A stretch of DNA of 64,000 nt from Streptomyces hayashii (GTDB lineage Bacteria; Actinomycetota; Actinomycetes; Streptomycetales; Streptomycetaceae). The stretch covers positions 23,116 to 87,115 of the forward strand of contig NZ_JAHHIU010000091.1 of the NCBI RefSeq assembly GCF_024539815.1. The letters are read 5' to 3'. Positions 33,329 to 41,773 of this stretch are shown here, piece after piece; positions within the stretch are counted from its first letter, which is position 1; each line of letters begins with the position of its first letter. Both the position numbers and the translations under genes were made by a program. Under the pieces are notes generated by a model. It was not told the origin of the DNA. It saw only the letters and a list, made by a program, of their open reading frames with translations, and searched no databases.

Positions 33329-33892
33329 ATGGGACACGGCGGCAACGTCATCCAGGAACTGACCGCGGACCACAGGGAGGTGGACGAGCTCTTCGCGCAG
33401 ATCGAAGCGCTGCCGGGGCCCGACCAGCAGCGACGCGAACTGGCGGACCGGCTCACCATGGAGCTGATCCGGCACTCGGTGGCGGAGGAGGAGCACCTGT
33501 ACCCGACGGTGCGCCGCTACGTCGACGGGGGAGACGACCTCGCCGACAAGGAGATCGCCGACCACGCCGAGGTCGAGCACATGCTCAAGGAGCTCGAAGG
33601 CTGCCAACCCGGGGACGCGCGCTTCGACACGCTGATCATGCGGCTGAAGAACTCCGTCACGGCCCATGTCAGCGATGAGGAGAACCGGCTCTTCCCGATG
33701 CTGGCCGACGTCTGCTCCGCGGACGCTCTGGAGGAGCTCGGCGAGAAGGTCCGCTCGGCCAAGCGGCACGCTCCCACGCGTCCGCACCCGTCCGCGCCGG
33801 ACACCCCGCCCGCGAACAAGCTCCTGGCGCCCGGCGCCGGTATGGTCGACCGCTTGCGCGACATGCTCACCGGGCGCGGAAAGCAGGGCTGA
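33329..33892 (+). CDS. Hemerythrin HHE-domain protein
   Basis: The protein has 187 residues. The first 150 form the four-helix hemerythrin-like bundle, with probable di-iron ligands in LTADHREVDELF, LIRHSVAEEEHLYP, IADHAEVEHMLKELE and VTAHVSDEENRLFPML. Such cytoplasmic proteins bind oxygen or nitric oxide, or respond to oxidative stress. The C-terminal 40 residues are Pro/Lys/Arg-rich. ATG 33329 follows AAGGAG and begins the conserved IQELTADH segment; the longer frame from 33203 has no support. The 269 bases upstream are noncoding. Confidence 0.88.
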   Translation: MGHGGNVIQELTADHREVDELFAQIEALPGPDQQRRELADRLTMELIRHSVAEEEHLYPTVRRYVDGGDDLADKEIADHAEVEHMLKELEGCQPGDARFDTLIMRLKNSVTAHVSDEENRLFPMLADVCSADALEELGEKVRSAKRHAPTRPHPSAPDTPPANKLLAPGAGMVDRLRDMLTGRGKQG

Positions 33893-34286
33893 CAGGCAGG
33901 CGAACGCCGCCGGCACCCGTGTGACATCACCGCCGGGTGCGCATATTGTCCGCATATGGGAGAAGGTCGGCGGTGTCGGAGCACGGCCCCGCCGCGACGA
34001 GGGTCCGACCCGGGCCGCGAAGGCCGTCCGAACGCTGCCGCGTCGCACCGGCCGGTACCGGCCGGACGGACGGTCCGGCGGCCCCTGCCGTCCGGCACGG
34101 CGGGGCCGCCCGGCTGCGGACGGACGCCCGCCCGGTCATGAGCGCCGGAGCCGAGCGGCGGCGCCGAGGCGGGCGGCGAGCAGTCGTCCCGCGCCAGCGG
34201 AGGAAGGGCCCGCGCCAGCGGAGGAAGGGCCCGGGCCCGCTAAGGACGGGCCCGCGGAGGAAGGGCCCGCGGAGGAAGGTGGGAAG
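33893..34286. other. Intergenic region before the SpoIIE phosphatase
   Basis: This 394-base stretch lacks a convincing gene. The downstream frame stays open back through it, but with Arg-rich composition and no usable start. Its last 90 bases are a G/A-rich tandem repeat. An A/T-richer patch near 33940-33960 (CGCATATTGTCCGCATATGG) may hold the promoter. Confidence 0.45.
34191..34280 (+). repeat. Tandem repeats rich in GGAGGAAGG before the SpoIIE gene
   Basis: A 21-base unit (GCGCCAGCGGAGGAAGGGCCC) occurs twice in perfect tandem at 34191-34232, followed by three degenerate 15-base units built on GGGCCCGCGGAGGAA up to 34280. Each unit contains a Shine-Dalgarno-like GGAGGAA. In the downstream gene's frame it would read as PAPAEEGP-type repeats. 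Confidence 0.75.
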
Positions 34287-36419
34287 GTGACCGACCGCGC
34301 GTCCGGCGACTTCGCCGACCATGCCGAGGGCCTCGGGCCGCAGGCGATGGAGTCGATCGCCCTCGACTTCGCGGGCGAGAGCGGCGCCAGCGTCATCGCC
34401 GTCTACCTGCTCGCACCGGACGAACCCGTGCTGCAGGTGGCGCTGCTCAGCGGGGTGTCCTGGCGGATCGCCGTCCCCTGGGCCCGGGTGTCCCTGGACA
34501 AGTCGACCCCGGTCGCCGACGCCGTGCGGGAACGCCGGCTGGTGTGGATCGGCAGTGAGGAGGAACGGGCGCGCTGCTACCCCAGGATGGCGCTCGTCCT
34601 GCCCCACCCCTTCGCCCTGGCCGCCGCCCCGATCACGACGGGAGCGGTCGTATGGGGCGGCCTGGTGCTCCACTGGCCCGCCTCGCACCCGCCGGCGCTG
34701 AGCCCGCGAGAGCGCGAGGCCATCGAGGACGTCTGCGACCGCCTGGGCGTGGTCCTGCGGCAGGCCGCCGAGAGCGGGCGCCGGGTACGGCCCGGGACCG
34801 AGCCGCGGATACTGCCTCCGCGGCCCGTCCGCACCGCCGCGGAGGCGGAGGCGCAGGCCGCGGTCGGCTTCGCCGAGCGTCTCCCCGACGGCTGTTGCGC
34901 GCTGGACGTGGACGGACGGATCACCTTCATCACCACCGCCGCGGCCGACCTCCTCGGCGTCGGGGTGTCGGAACTGCTCGGAGCACGGCCCTGGGAGGCT
35001 CTGCCCTGGCTGGACACCCCCGTCGCCGAAGACCGCTACCGGTCCGCCGCGCTCAGCCGTGAGCCCACGTCCTTCACCGGCCGGCGTCCCCCGGACCACT
35101 GGCTGTCCTTCCACCTGTACCCCGACGCCACCGGCATCAGCGTGCGCGTCGTCCCCGCCGAGGCGACGCACACCTCGCGCCCTCCGCGGCTGGTCCACCC
35201 GGCGCCGCCCGCCGAACCGGGCCGGGCCACCGCCCTGTACGCCCTGACCCACCTGGCCGTCGCCCTCACGGAGGCCGTGGGCGTGTCGGACGTGGTGGAC
35301 CGGGTCGCCGACCAGGTCCTGGCCGCCTTCGGCGCCCGCGCCCTCGCGCTGATGACCGCGCAGGAGGGGCGACTGCGGATCGTCGGCCACCGCGGCTACA
35401 GCGCCGACCTCATGGAGCGCTTCGACGCCGTCCCCCTGACCTCCGACACTCCGGCCGTCCACGTGCTGACCACCGGCGACCCGTGCTTCTTCGCCGATTT
35501 CGCGGAGCTGAAACGGGCACACCCCCCGGCCGTCCTCCAGGACGGCATGGCCTCCTGGGCGTTCCTGCCGCTGATCACCACCGGCCGCCCCGTGGGCTCC
35601 ATGGTGCTCGCCTACCAGCGGCCCCACTCCTTCGCCCCGCAGGAGCGCTCCGTCCTCACAGCCCTGGCCGGACTGATCGCCCAGGCCCTGGACCGCGCCC
35701 ATCTCTACGACGCCGAGCACCACCTCGCCCGCAACCTCCAGGCCGGGCTGCTGCCCCACGCCCTGCCCCGCGTGCCGGGCCTGGAGGTCGCGGCCCGCTA
35801 CCTTCCCGCCGGCCGCGGCACCGGCATCGGCGGCGACTTCTACGACTTCATCCGGCTCGACGCGACCACCGCCGCCGCAGCGATCGGCGACGTACAGGGC
35901 CACAACGTGCAGGCCGCCACCCTCATGGGGCAGGTTCGCACCGCCGTCCACGCCACCGCGGGCGCGCCTCCCGGCGAAGTCCTCGCCCGCACCAACCGCC
36001 TGCTCACCGACCTCGACCCCGGCCTCTTCACCAGCTGCACCTACATCGCCCTCGACACGGCCCGCCACCACGCCTGCCTGGCCACCGCGGGCCACCCGCC
36101 TCCCCTCCTGCGCCACCCGGACGGCCGCGCCGAAGTCCTGCCCCTCACGCCCGGCCTCCTGCTCGGCATCGACCCCACGGCCGACTACCCCACCACCGAG
36201 ATCTCCCTGCCGCCCGGCGCGGTGCTCGCGCTGTACACCGACGGACTCGTCGAGGCGCCCGGCGTCGACCTCGGGGACGCCATCCACCGCCTCGCCGACG
36301 CACTGGCCCGAGCCGACGCCACGAGCATGGAGGACCTCGCCGACCATCTGATCGGGCACACCGGACCGTCGGCGTCGCACAGCGACGACATCGCCCTGCT
36401 GCTCATCCGCTCCCTGTAG
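34287..36419 (+). CDS. GAF-PAS-GAF-SpoIIE protein phosphatase (PP2C type)
   Basis: This 710-residue cytoplasmic sensor phosphatase has an N-terminal GAF-like domain (about 10-160), a PAS-like domain (about 190-290), a second GAF (about 315-480) and a SpoIIE/RsbU domain (about 490-710) with metal motifs GIGGDFYDF, GDVQGHN, YTDGLVEAPG and HSDDIALLL. It should dephosphorylate an anti-anti-sigma factor. GTG 34287 is chosen because the repeat tract places GGAAGG just upstream and no other start fits; the protein could begin further upstream and include the acidic repeat. It lacks the serine-kinase ATPase module seen in the second phosphatase of this window. Confidence 0.83.
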   Translation: MTDRASGDFADHAEGLGPQAMESIALDFAGESGASVIAVYLLAPDEPVLQVALLSGVSWRIAVPWARVSLDKSTPVADAVRERRLVWIGSEEERARCYPRMALVLPHPFALAAAPITTGAVVWGGLVLHWPASHPPALSPREREAIEDVCDRLGVVLRQAAESGRRVRPGTEPRILPPRPVRTAAEAEAQAAVGFAERLPDGCCALDVDGRITFITTAAADLLGVGVSELLGARPWEALPWLDTPVAEDRYRSAALSREPTSFTGRRPPDHWLSFHLYPDATGISVRVVPAEATHTSRPPRLVHPAPPAEPGRATALYALTHLAVALTEAVGVSDVVDRVADQVLAAFGARALALMTAQEGRLRIVGHRGYSADLMERFDAVPLTSDTPAVHVLTTGDPCFFADFAELKRAHPPAVLQDGMASWAFLPLITTGRPVGSMVLAYQRPHSFAPQERSVLTALAGLIAQALDRAHLYDAEHHLARNLQAGLLPHALPRVPGLEVAARYLPAGRGTGIGGDFYDFIRLDATTAAAAIGDVQGHNVQAATLMGQVRTAVHATAGAPPGEVLARTNRLLTDLDPGLFTSCTYIALDTARHHACLATAGHPPPLLRHPDGRAEVLPLTPGLLLGIDPTADYPTTEISLPPGAVLALYTDGLVEAPGVDLGDAIHRLADALARADATSMEDLADHLIGHTGPSASHSDDIALLLIRSL

Positions 36420-36545
36420 AGCGCGCGGCCGTCGCCCGGGCGCGGTCCCGGCCCGCGTGACGCTCTGCGCCACGCCGCAGGCGCCGGGGAAGGAGAATGC
36501 GCGAAGGCACCGTCCCCGTCCCGACCACCGGAAGGCATCCAGACC

Positions 36546-37172
36546 ATGAACAGCCGACGCGACCGCTGGGCCGAGTTGACCGGCGGACAGGACGGAGAGG
36601 CGTACGCCCGGCGGTTCGCCCGGCTCGCCGAGTCGGGCCACGACATCCACGGCGAGGCCGCCTTCTGCGACGCGTTGCTGAAACCTGCCGCCCGGATCCT
36701 CGACGCCGGCTGCGGCACCGGGCGGGTGGCGATCCGGCTCGCCGAGCTGGGTCACCGCTGCACGGGCGTCGACGTCGACCGCTCCATGCTCGCCGTCGCC
36801 CGCCGCGAAGCCCCCGCGCAGGAATGGATCCACGCAGACCTGGCGGACCTGGACGGCCTCGGCCTGGAACCCGGGTTCGACCTGGCTCTCGCCGCCGGCA
36901 ACGTCGTCCCCCTGCTGGCTCCCGGGACCGAACCGGCCGTCGTGCGGCAACTCGCCGCCGTGCTGCGCCCCGGCGGACTGCTGGTCACCGGCATGGGACT
37001 GGACGCGGAACACCTGCCACTGCCGGAACCGACGGTGACGCTGACGGACTTCGACCACTGGTGCGCCGAGGCCGGGCTGGCGTTGCGGCGACGCTGCGCC
37101 ACCTGGTCGGGCGACCCCTATCGTCCGGGCGGCGGCTACGCCGTGAGCGTGCATGTCCGCCCCGCCGCCTGA
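36546..37172 (+). CDS. Class I SAM-dependent methyltransferase
   Basis: This 208-residue Rossmann methyltransferase has motif I ILDAGCGTGRVAIRLAELGH, then GVDVDRSMLAVARR, motif II LALAAGNVVPLLAPG and AVLRPGGLLVTGMGL. It is a small stand-alone enzyme of the ubiquinone/menaquinone-like group. The substrate cannot be inferred, and no pathway genes adjoin it. ATG 36546 begins a normal N-terminus (MNSRRDRWAELTGG). Confidence 0.83.
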   Translation: MNSRRDRWAELTGGQDGEAYARRFARLAESGHDIHGEAAFCDALLKPAARILDAGCGTGRVAIRLAELGHRCTGVDVDRSMLAVARREAPAQEWIHADLADLDGLGLEPGFDLALAAGNVVPLLAPGTEPAVVRQLAAVLRPGGLLVTGMGLDAEHLPLPEPTVTLTDFDHWCAEAGLALRRRCATWSGDPYRPGGGYAVSVHVRPAA

Positions 37173-37233
37173 CCCGCCCCGGTGAGCGCCCCGGTTCCAG
37201 CGGCCTTTCGCCCCCTCGGTAGTCTTCGTGTCC

Positions 37234-37671
37234 ATGATCCGCGCCTGGACACTGCCGGTACTGCTGGTGCTCTGCGGCTCGGCCCTCGCGGCCGGGACGG
37301 CGTCCAGCGGGGACCCCGGCGGGGCCGTGGCCGTCCTTGTGGTGTTCGTGCTGCTCGCGGGCGTCAACTCACCACTGATCTTCCCGAGATCGATCGGCGC
37401 GCTGGAGGCGCGACGCCGCAGCACGGCCGACGGCCGACCGGTCGTCTACTGGCGGCCGGGCTGCCAGTACTGCCTGCGCCTCCGCCTTCGCTTGGGCCGC
37501 AGGGCCCGTGAGCTGTACTGGGTCGACATCTGGCGGGACCCGGCCGGAGCGGCGGCGGTGAGGGCGGCCAACGACGGCGACGAGACCGTGCCGACCGTGG
37601 TCGTGGCGGGCCGGCCGCACACCAACCCCGACCCCGCCTGGGTGCGGGACCGGCTCTCCCGCCGCGCCTGA
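37234..37671 (+). CDS. Membrane-anchored glutaredoxin/mycoredoxin-like protein
   Basis: The protein has 145 residues. Two hydrophobic segments (about residues 3-20 and 29-45) precede a thioredoxin-fold domain with the dithiol motif RPGCQYCLRLR, the cis-Pro region ETVPTVVVAG and a C-terminal helix. Actinobacterial mycoredoxins with this layout reduce mixed disulfides with mycothiol; here the domain is tethered to the membrane, probably facing the cytoplasm. GTG 37228 is an alternative start two codons earlier, and neither has a strong ribosome site. Confidence 0.8.
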   Translation: MIRAWTLPVLLVLCGSALAAGTASSGDPGGAVAVLVVFVLLAGVNSPLIFPRSIGALEARRRSTADGRPVVYWRPGCQYCLRLRLRLGRRARELYWVDIWRDPAGAAAVRAANDGDETVPTVVVAGRPHTNPDPAWVRDRLSRRA

Positions 37672-37718
37672 TCGGGAGCGGCGGCGCAGCACGAACCGTC
37701 CCGGAAGGGGAGACCGAG

Positions 37719-39869
37719 TTGACCGCTGTCGCCGGAACCGTCGAGAGATCCCGCCTCTGGTCGCACCCGGGGCTCGGGCTGCACGCCGTGGTGGACGCCG
37801 CCGGCTCGGTCCGGCTGGGCGCGCCCGACCAGGACTGGGCGGCCCTGGTCCCCCTCGTCGAGGTCACCGCCACCGGACACGGACGCCTGTGGTCGGGCGA
37901 ACGCTTCATCGAGACCGCCATCGGCGACCGCATGGCCTACCGCGACCACGGCACCGTGCTGCGCGAAGGCCGGGAGCTGACGACGATCCGGCTGGCCGAC
38001 CCGGTCTGCGGACTGGCCGCCGAAGTGACCCTGGAGACGCGTCCGGACGCCGGGTTCCTGCGCGCGCGGGTGCGCCTGGTCAACGAGGGCGATGCCCCCC
38101 TCCGGCTGGAGAGCGTCACCAGCCTCGCTCTCGGCGGCATCACCGACCCCGACGGCGGTCTCGACGGCCTGACCCTGCACTGGGCCGACAACGACTGGCT
38201 CGCCGAATGCCGCTGGCGTGCCGCCGCGCTGCGCGAGCAGGTCGTCCCGCTCAGCAGGGGCGCGCACGGCCACGAGGGGCGCGGCTGCTTCGAGCGCTCC
38301 TCGCAGGGCGGCTGGTCCACCGGCCGTCACCTTCCGGTCGGCGCGCTCACCGACCGGGAGGGGCGCGCCTGGCTCTGGCAGATCGAGTCCAGCGCGGGAT
38401 GGCGTTTCGAGACCGGCGAACGCGAGGGCGCCGCCTACATCGCCCTGCTCGGCCCCGACGACGCCCACCACCAGTGGCGCCACACCCTCGCGCCCGGTGA
38501 GGAGTTCCGTTCCGTTCCCGCCGTCCTCGTCCGGACCGGGGCGGGCGGCCTGGACGCCGCCTTCGGCGAACTCACCGACTACCGTCGCGGAATACGCCGC
38601 GACCACCCCGACCACCGCGCACTCCCGGTGATCTACAACGACTACATGAACACCCTCATGGGCGACCCGACGACGGAGAAGCTGCTGCCCCTCGTCGAGG
38701 CGGCCGGGGCCGCCGGCGCCGAAGTGTTCGTCATCGACGCGGGCTGGTACGACGACGACGCCCAGGGCTGGTGGGACGCCGTCGGCGCGTGGGAGGCCGC
38801 CCCCGGCCGCTTTCCGGGCGGCATCCAGGAGGTCCTGGACGCGATCAGGCGGCACGGCATGACCCCGGGACTCTGGCTCGAACCCGAAGTCGTCGGGGTG
38901 CGCAGCCCGCTCGCGCGCACCCTGCCGCCCGAAGCGTTCTTCCGGCGAGGCGGTATCCGGGTCACCGAACACGGACGCCATCACCTGGACCTGCGCCATC
39001 CGGCCGCTCGCGCCCACCTCGACCGGGTGGTGGACCGGCTCGTCGGCGACTGGGGCGTCGGCTATCTCAAGCTCGACTACAACATCAACGCCGGCCCCGG
39101 AACGGAGAGCGGCCCGGAGAGCGCGGGCGCCGGACTGCTCGGCCATCACCGCGCCCACCTCGACTGGATGGCCGCCCTCCTCGACCGCCACCCCGACCTG
39201 ATCCTGGAGAACTGCGGGTCCGGCGGTCTGCGCATGGACTACGCCCAACTGTCCGTGGCCCAGATCCAGTCCACCAGCGATCAGCAGGACCCCCTGCGCT
39301 ACCCGCCCATCGCCGCGGCGGCCGCCACCGCCGCCACGCCCGAGCAGGCGGCCGTGTGGGCCTACCCCCAGCCCCACCACGACCCGGACGAGATCGCCTT
39401 CACCCTCACCGGGGCGCTCCTGAGCCGTATCCACCTCTCCGGTTTCCTCGACCGTATGAGCGAAGGTCAACTGGAGCTCGTCCGCTCGGCGATCCGCGTG
39501 TACAAGGACATCCGGGCGGACATTCCCGGCGCGCGCCCCTTCTGGCCGATCGGTCTGCCGGGCTGGGAGGACGCCTGGATCGCCCACGGGCTGCGGGGGG
39601 AGCGTTCCACGTTCCTCACGGTCTGGCGACGGGAGGGCGCCGCCGGACCCGCCGCGGCGGACGGCGCCGTCGCCACGAGCCGGACGCTCCTCCTGCCCCA
39701 TCTGCGCGACACGCACCTCACCCCGGTCGTGCTGCACCCCGCAGCGACCGACGGCAGCGCCACATGGGACGCCGGGGCAGGAGAACTCACCGTCTGCCTG
39801 CCCCGCGGCAACACGGCCGTTCTCCTCCGACTGGGCGCCGCTGCTTCCACGGCCGGGCGGCGCGGCTGA
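37719..39869 (+). CDS. Alpha-galactosidase, glycoside hydrolase family 36
   Basis: The protein has 716 residues and no signal peptide, so it is intracellular. The N-terminal beta-sandwich is followed by a barrel with VFVIDAGWYDDD, WLEPEVVG, the nucleophile Asp in YLKLDYNIN, ENCGSGGLRMDY and the acid/base region SDQQDPLR. These are GH36 signatures of melibiose and raffinose-oligosaccharide hydrolysis. The start is TTG with GGAAGGGGAG upstream. No transporter adjoins it. A strong hairpin lies about 100 bases after the stop. Confidence 0.9.
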   Translation: MTAVAGTVERSRLWSHPGLGLHAVVDAAGSVRLGAPDQDWAALVPLVEVTATGHGRLWSGERFIETAIGDRMAYRDHGTVLREGRELTTIRLADPVCGLAAEVTLETRPDAGFLRARVRLVNEGDAPLRLESVTSLALGGITDPDGGLDGLTLHWADNDWLAECRWRAAALREQVVPLSRGAHGHEGRGCFERSSQGGWSTGRHLPVGALTDREGRAWLWQIESSAGWRFETGEREGAAYIALLGPDDAHHQWRHTLAPGEEFRSVPAVLVRTGAGGLDAAFGELTDYRRGIRRDHPDHRALPVIYNDYMNTLMGDPTTEKLLPLVEAAGAAGAEVFVIDAGWYDDDAQGWWDAVGAWEAAPGRFPGGIQEVLDAIRRHGMTPGLWLEPEVVGVRSPLARTLPPEAFFRRGGIRVTEHGRHHLDLRHPAARAHLDRVVDRLVGDWGVGYLKLDYNINAGPGTESGPESAGAGLLGHHRAHLDWMAALLDRHPDLILENCGSGGLRMDYAQLSVAQIQSTSDQQDPLRYPPIAAAAATAATPEQAAVWAYPQPHHDPDEIAFTLTGALLSRIHLSGFLDRMSEGQLELVRSAIRVYKDIRADIPGARPFWPIGLPGWEDAWIAHGLRGERSTFLTVWRREGAAGPAAADGAVATSRTLLLPHLRDTHLTPVVLHPAATDGSATWDAGAGELTVCLPRGNTAVLLRLGAAASTAGRRG

Positions 39870-40311
39870 TCGCTGAGCGGACGACCGTCCGCGTCCGAAA
39901 GCGGCGGTCGCGGGCGTCGGACCCGCCGGGAGGCAGACGGCCGTGACCGCCTTCCGGGAACGGCCCCTCGTCCGGGCCGTGGACTCCGGCCCGGCCCGAG
40001 GACCTGCCCCACGCCGTGCGCGCCCGAGCGCCCTGCATCCCTGACGACGGCGAGAGCTGACGTCCTGTCAGGCGTTCCCGCGTTCCGTTGCGAGGGCCTC
40101 GGCTTCGGCGGTGTGTGCGGTATCACCCCTCTCGGAGTCGCCCAAGTTGTCTGAGTCACAGCGGAAATGTCCCTTTGGCGTCCATGCTCTACACGCGACA
40201 CGGACAGCGGCTCCCGACGCGGAGCCCGGCGGCATGGGCGTGACGTTCCGAAGCGGCCCATGGCGCAGCCCTCGTGACGCTCCTCCCCGCTCCCCTGGAA
40301 AGGTGCCCATC
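39870..40311. other. Intergenic region with terminator and type III PKS promoter
   Basis: No coding sequence is supported in these 442 bases. The first part holds the hairpin at 39972-39994. The second part, near 40140-40190, is A/T-richer and probably carries the promoter for the type III PKS gene; I see no clear -35/-10 pair. Confidence 0.45.
39972..39994 (+). terminator. Hairpin terminator after alpha-galactosidase
   Basis: CCGGGCCG (39972-39979) pairs perfectly with CGGCCCGG (39987-39994) over a 7-base loop, about 100 bases after the GH36 stop. Confidence 0.5.
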
Positions 40312-41496
40312 ATGGCCGCTTACCTCTGCCCCCCTGCCGTGATACACGGTGAGCACGCCGTGGAGACCAGCCAGATCGTGGCGGAGGTGCGCGACCGGCA
40401 CCCGCATGCGGCGTGGGCGCCGCGGGTCGAGGGCATCGCGGCCGGCACGGGCATCGAGACCCGTGGCTGGATGCTCCCGCTGGAGACCGCCGTCGCGCCC
40501 GGCAGAGGCGGAGGCCTCCAGGCGGTCGGCGTCGGGCCCGCCCAAGACGCGCTGGCCCGCGACGGGTTCGCCCAGCAGGACGTGGACCGCGTGATCGCCG
40601 CCCTTGAGGCGATACCCGCGCCCCAGACCGTCCAGGAGCGCACCGCCCCGGCCTGGGACGCCGTGCAGTCCTACGGGGAGCGCGCGGCGCGCGGGGCCCT
40701 GCAGATCGCCGGTCTGGACGCCGCGGACGTGGACTGTCTGATCACCAGTCACTCCACCACCCCGGCCCTTCCGGGTCTGGACCTCGCCCTGGCCAACAGG
40801 CTCGCGCTCCGCAACGACGTGATGCTGCTGCCGGCCACGCAGTGGGCCTGTGTCGCGGGGACCCGCTCCCTGGCCCTCGCGGCGGATCTCGTGGCCGCCG
40901 ACCCCGACCGGGTGGTCCTGGTCGTGATCTCGGAGGCGCTGAGCACGACCTACCAGCCCGCGGACGACACCCTTGAGTCCCTGATCGTCCGCCTGCTGTT
41001 CGCGGACACCGCGGTCGCCGCGGTGGTAACGGGCCGCCCGCGGCCCGAGTCCGTGCTGCGGCTGGACGCCGCCTGGCACCACACCCTCCCCGGCACCCAG
41101 GACCTGCACCGCCTGGAGACGCGGTCGGACGGCGCCCACTTCGTGATGGACCGGCGCGGGCCGCGCGCCGTGCAGGAGACGGTCACCGCGATGTGGGAGT
41201 GGCTGCGCCTTCGTTACCAGGACGACCCCGACTCCTGGCACCCCGACCTGCTGCTCGCCCACCCGGGCGGCACCCGGGTGCTGGAGTACATGGAGCAGAC
41301 GATGCCCGACACCTGGCCCTCGGGCCTGCTGCAGTACAGCCGGGAGAGCTACACGAGCGGCAACCGCGGAGGCGCGGCCGTCTTCGACATCCTGAGGCGG
41401 GCGCACGACGCCGGGCAGAAGTCGGGCGATCGCGCCGTCCTGTACGCCGCGGCGCCGGGTCTCACCGCCACCGCGCTGGCGGGGGAGTGGCTGTAG
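40312..41496 (+). CDS. Type III polyketide synthase (chalcone-synthase fold)
   Basis: This 394-residue ketosynthase homodimer subunit has the catalytic Cys in TQWACVAGTRSLALA, the His in LLLAHPGGTRVLE, and the Asn in SYTSGNRGGAAVF; SGN is the family's GNxSSA-equivalent site. It uses CoA-linked starters and malonyl-CoA to make pyrones or phenolic rings. It is unlike 1,3,6,8-tetrahydroxynaphthalene synthase in having no adjoining P450 or oxygenase, so the product cannot be predicted. GGAAAGG precedes ATG 40312. It stands alone, convergent with the SpoIIE gene downstream. Confidence 0.87.
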   Translation: MAAYLCPPAVIHGEHAVETSQIVAEVRDRHPHAAWAPRVEGIAAGTGIETRGWMLPLETAVAPGRGGGLQAVGVGPAQDALARDGFAQQDVDRVIAALEAIPAPQTVQERTAPAWDAVQSYGERAARGALQIAGLDAADVDCLITSHSTTPALPGLDLALANRLALRNDVMLLPATQWACVAGTRSLALAADLVAADPDRVVLVVISEALSTTYQPADDTLESLIVRLLFADTAVAAVVTGRPRPESVLRLDAAWHHTLPGTQDLHRLETRSDGAHFVMDRRGPRAVQETVTAMWEWLRLRYQDDPDSWHPDLLLAHPGGTRVLEYMEQTMPDTWPSGLLQYSRESYTSGNRGGAAVFDILRRAHDAGQKSGDRAVLYAAAPGLTATALAGEWL

Positions 41497-41773
41497 CGCG
41501 AGCCACGCCACCTCCGAAGGCGAGCGGAGCGCCCCCTCGCCGATCACGATCACGCCTCCGGTCACGTCACCGCCGCTCCCACCGCGCCCACCGCACCGGT
41601 ACGTCCGGTACGTCCGCCGAGCCAGCTGGATCCGCCGAGCCTGGCACACCCGCTACGCCCGGTCCCGCCGGGGAACGTCCTTCGTGCCGTCGGCGGCTCC
41701 GGCCGGCGTGCGCACCGGCCCGGCTCGCGTCGCTTCCGGGCGGGCGGGCGGCCGCGCTCCGCTCGCGGGCGTC

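Noticed and set aside
40068..40313. 81-codon leftward frame before the type III PKS
   Set aside because: No ribosome site, overlaps the PKS start and ribosome-binding region, no family resemblance.
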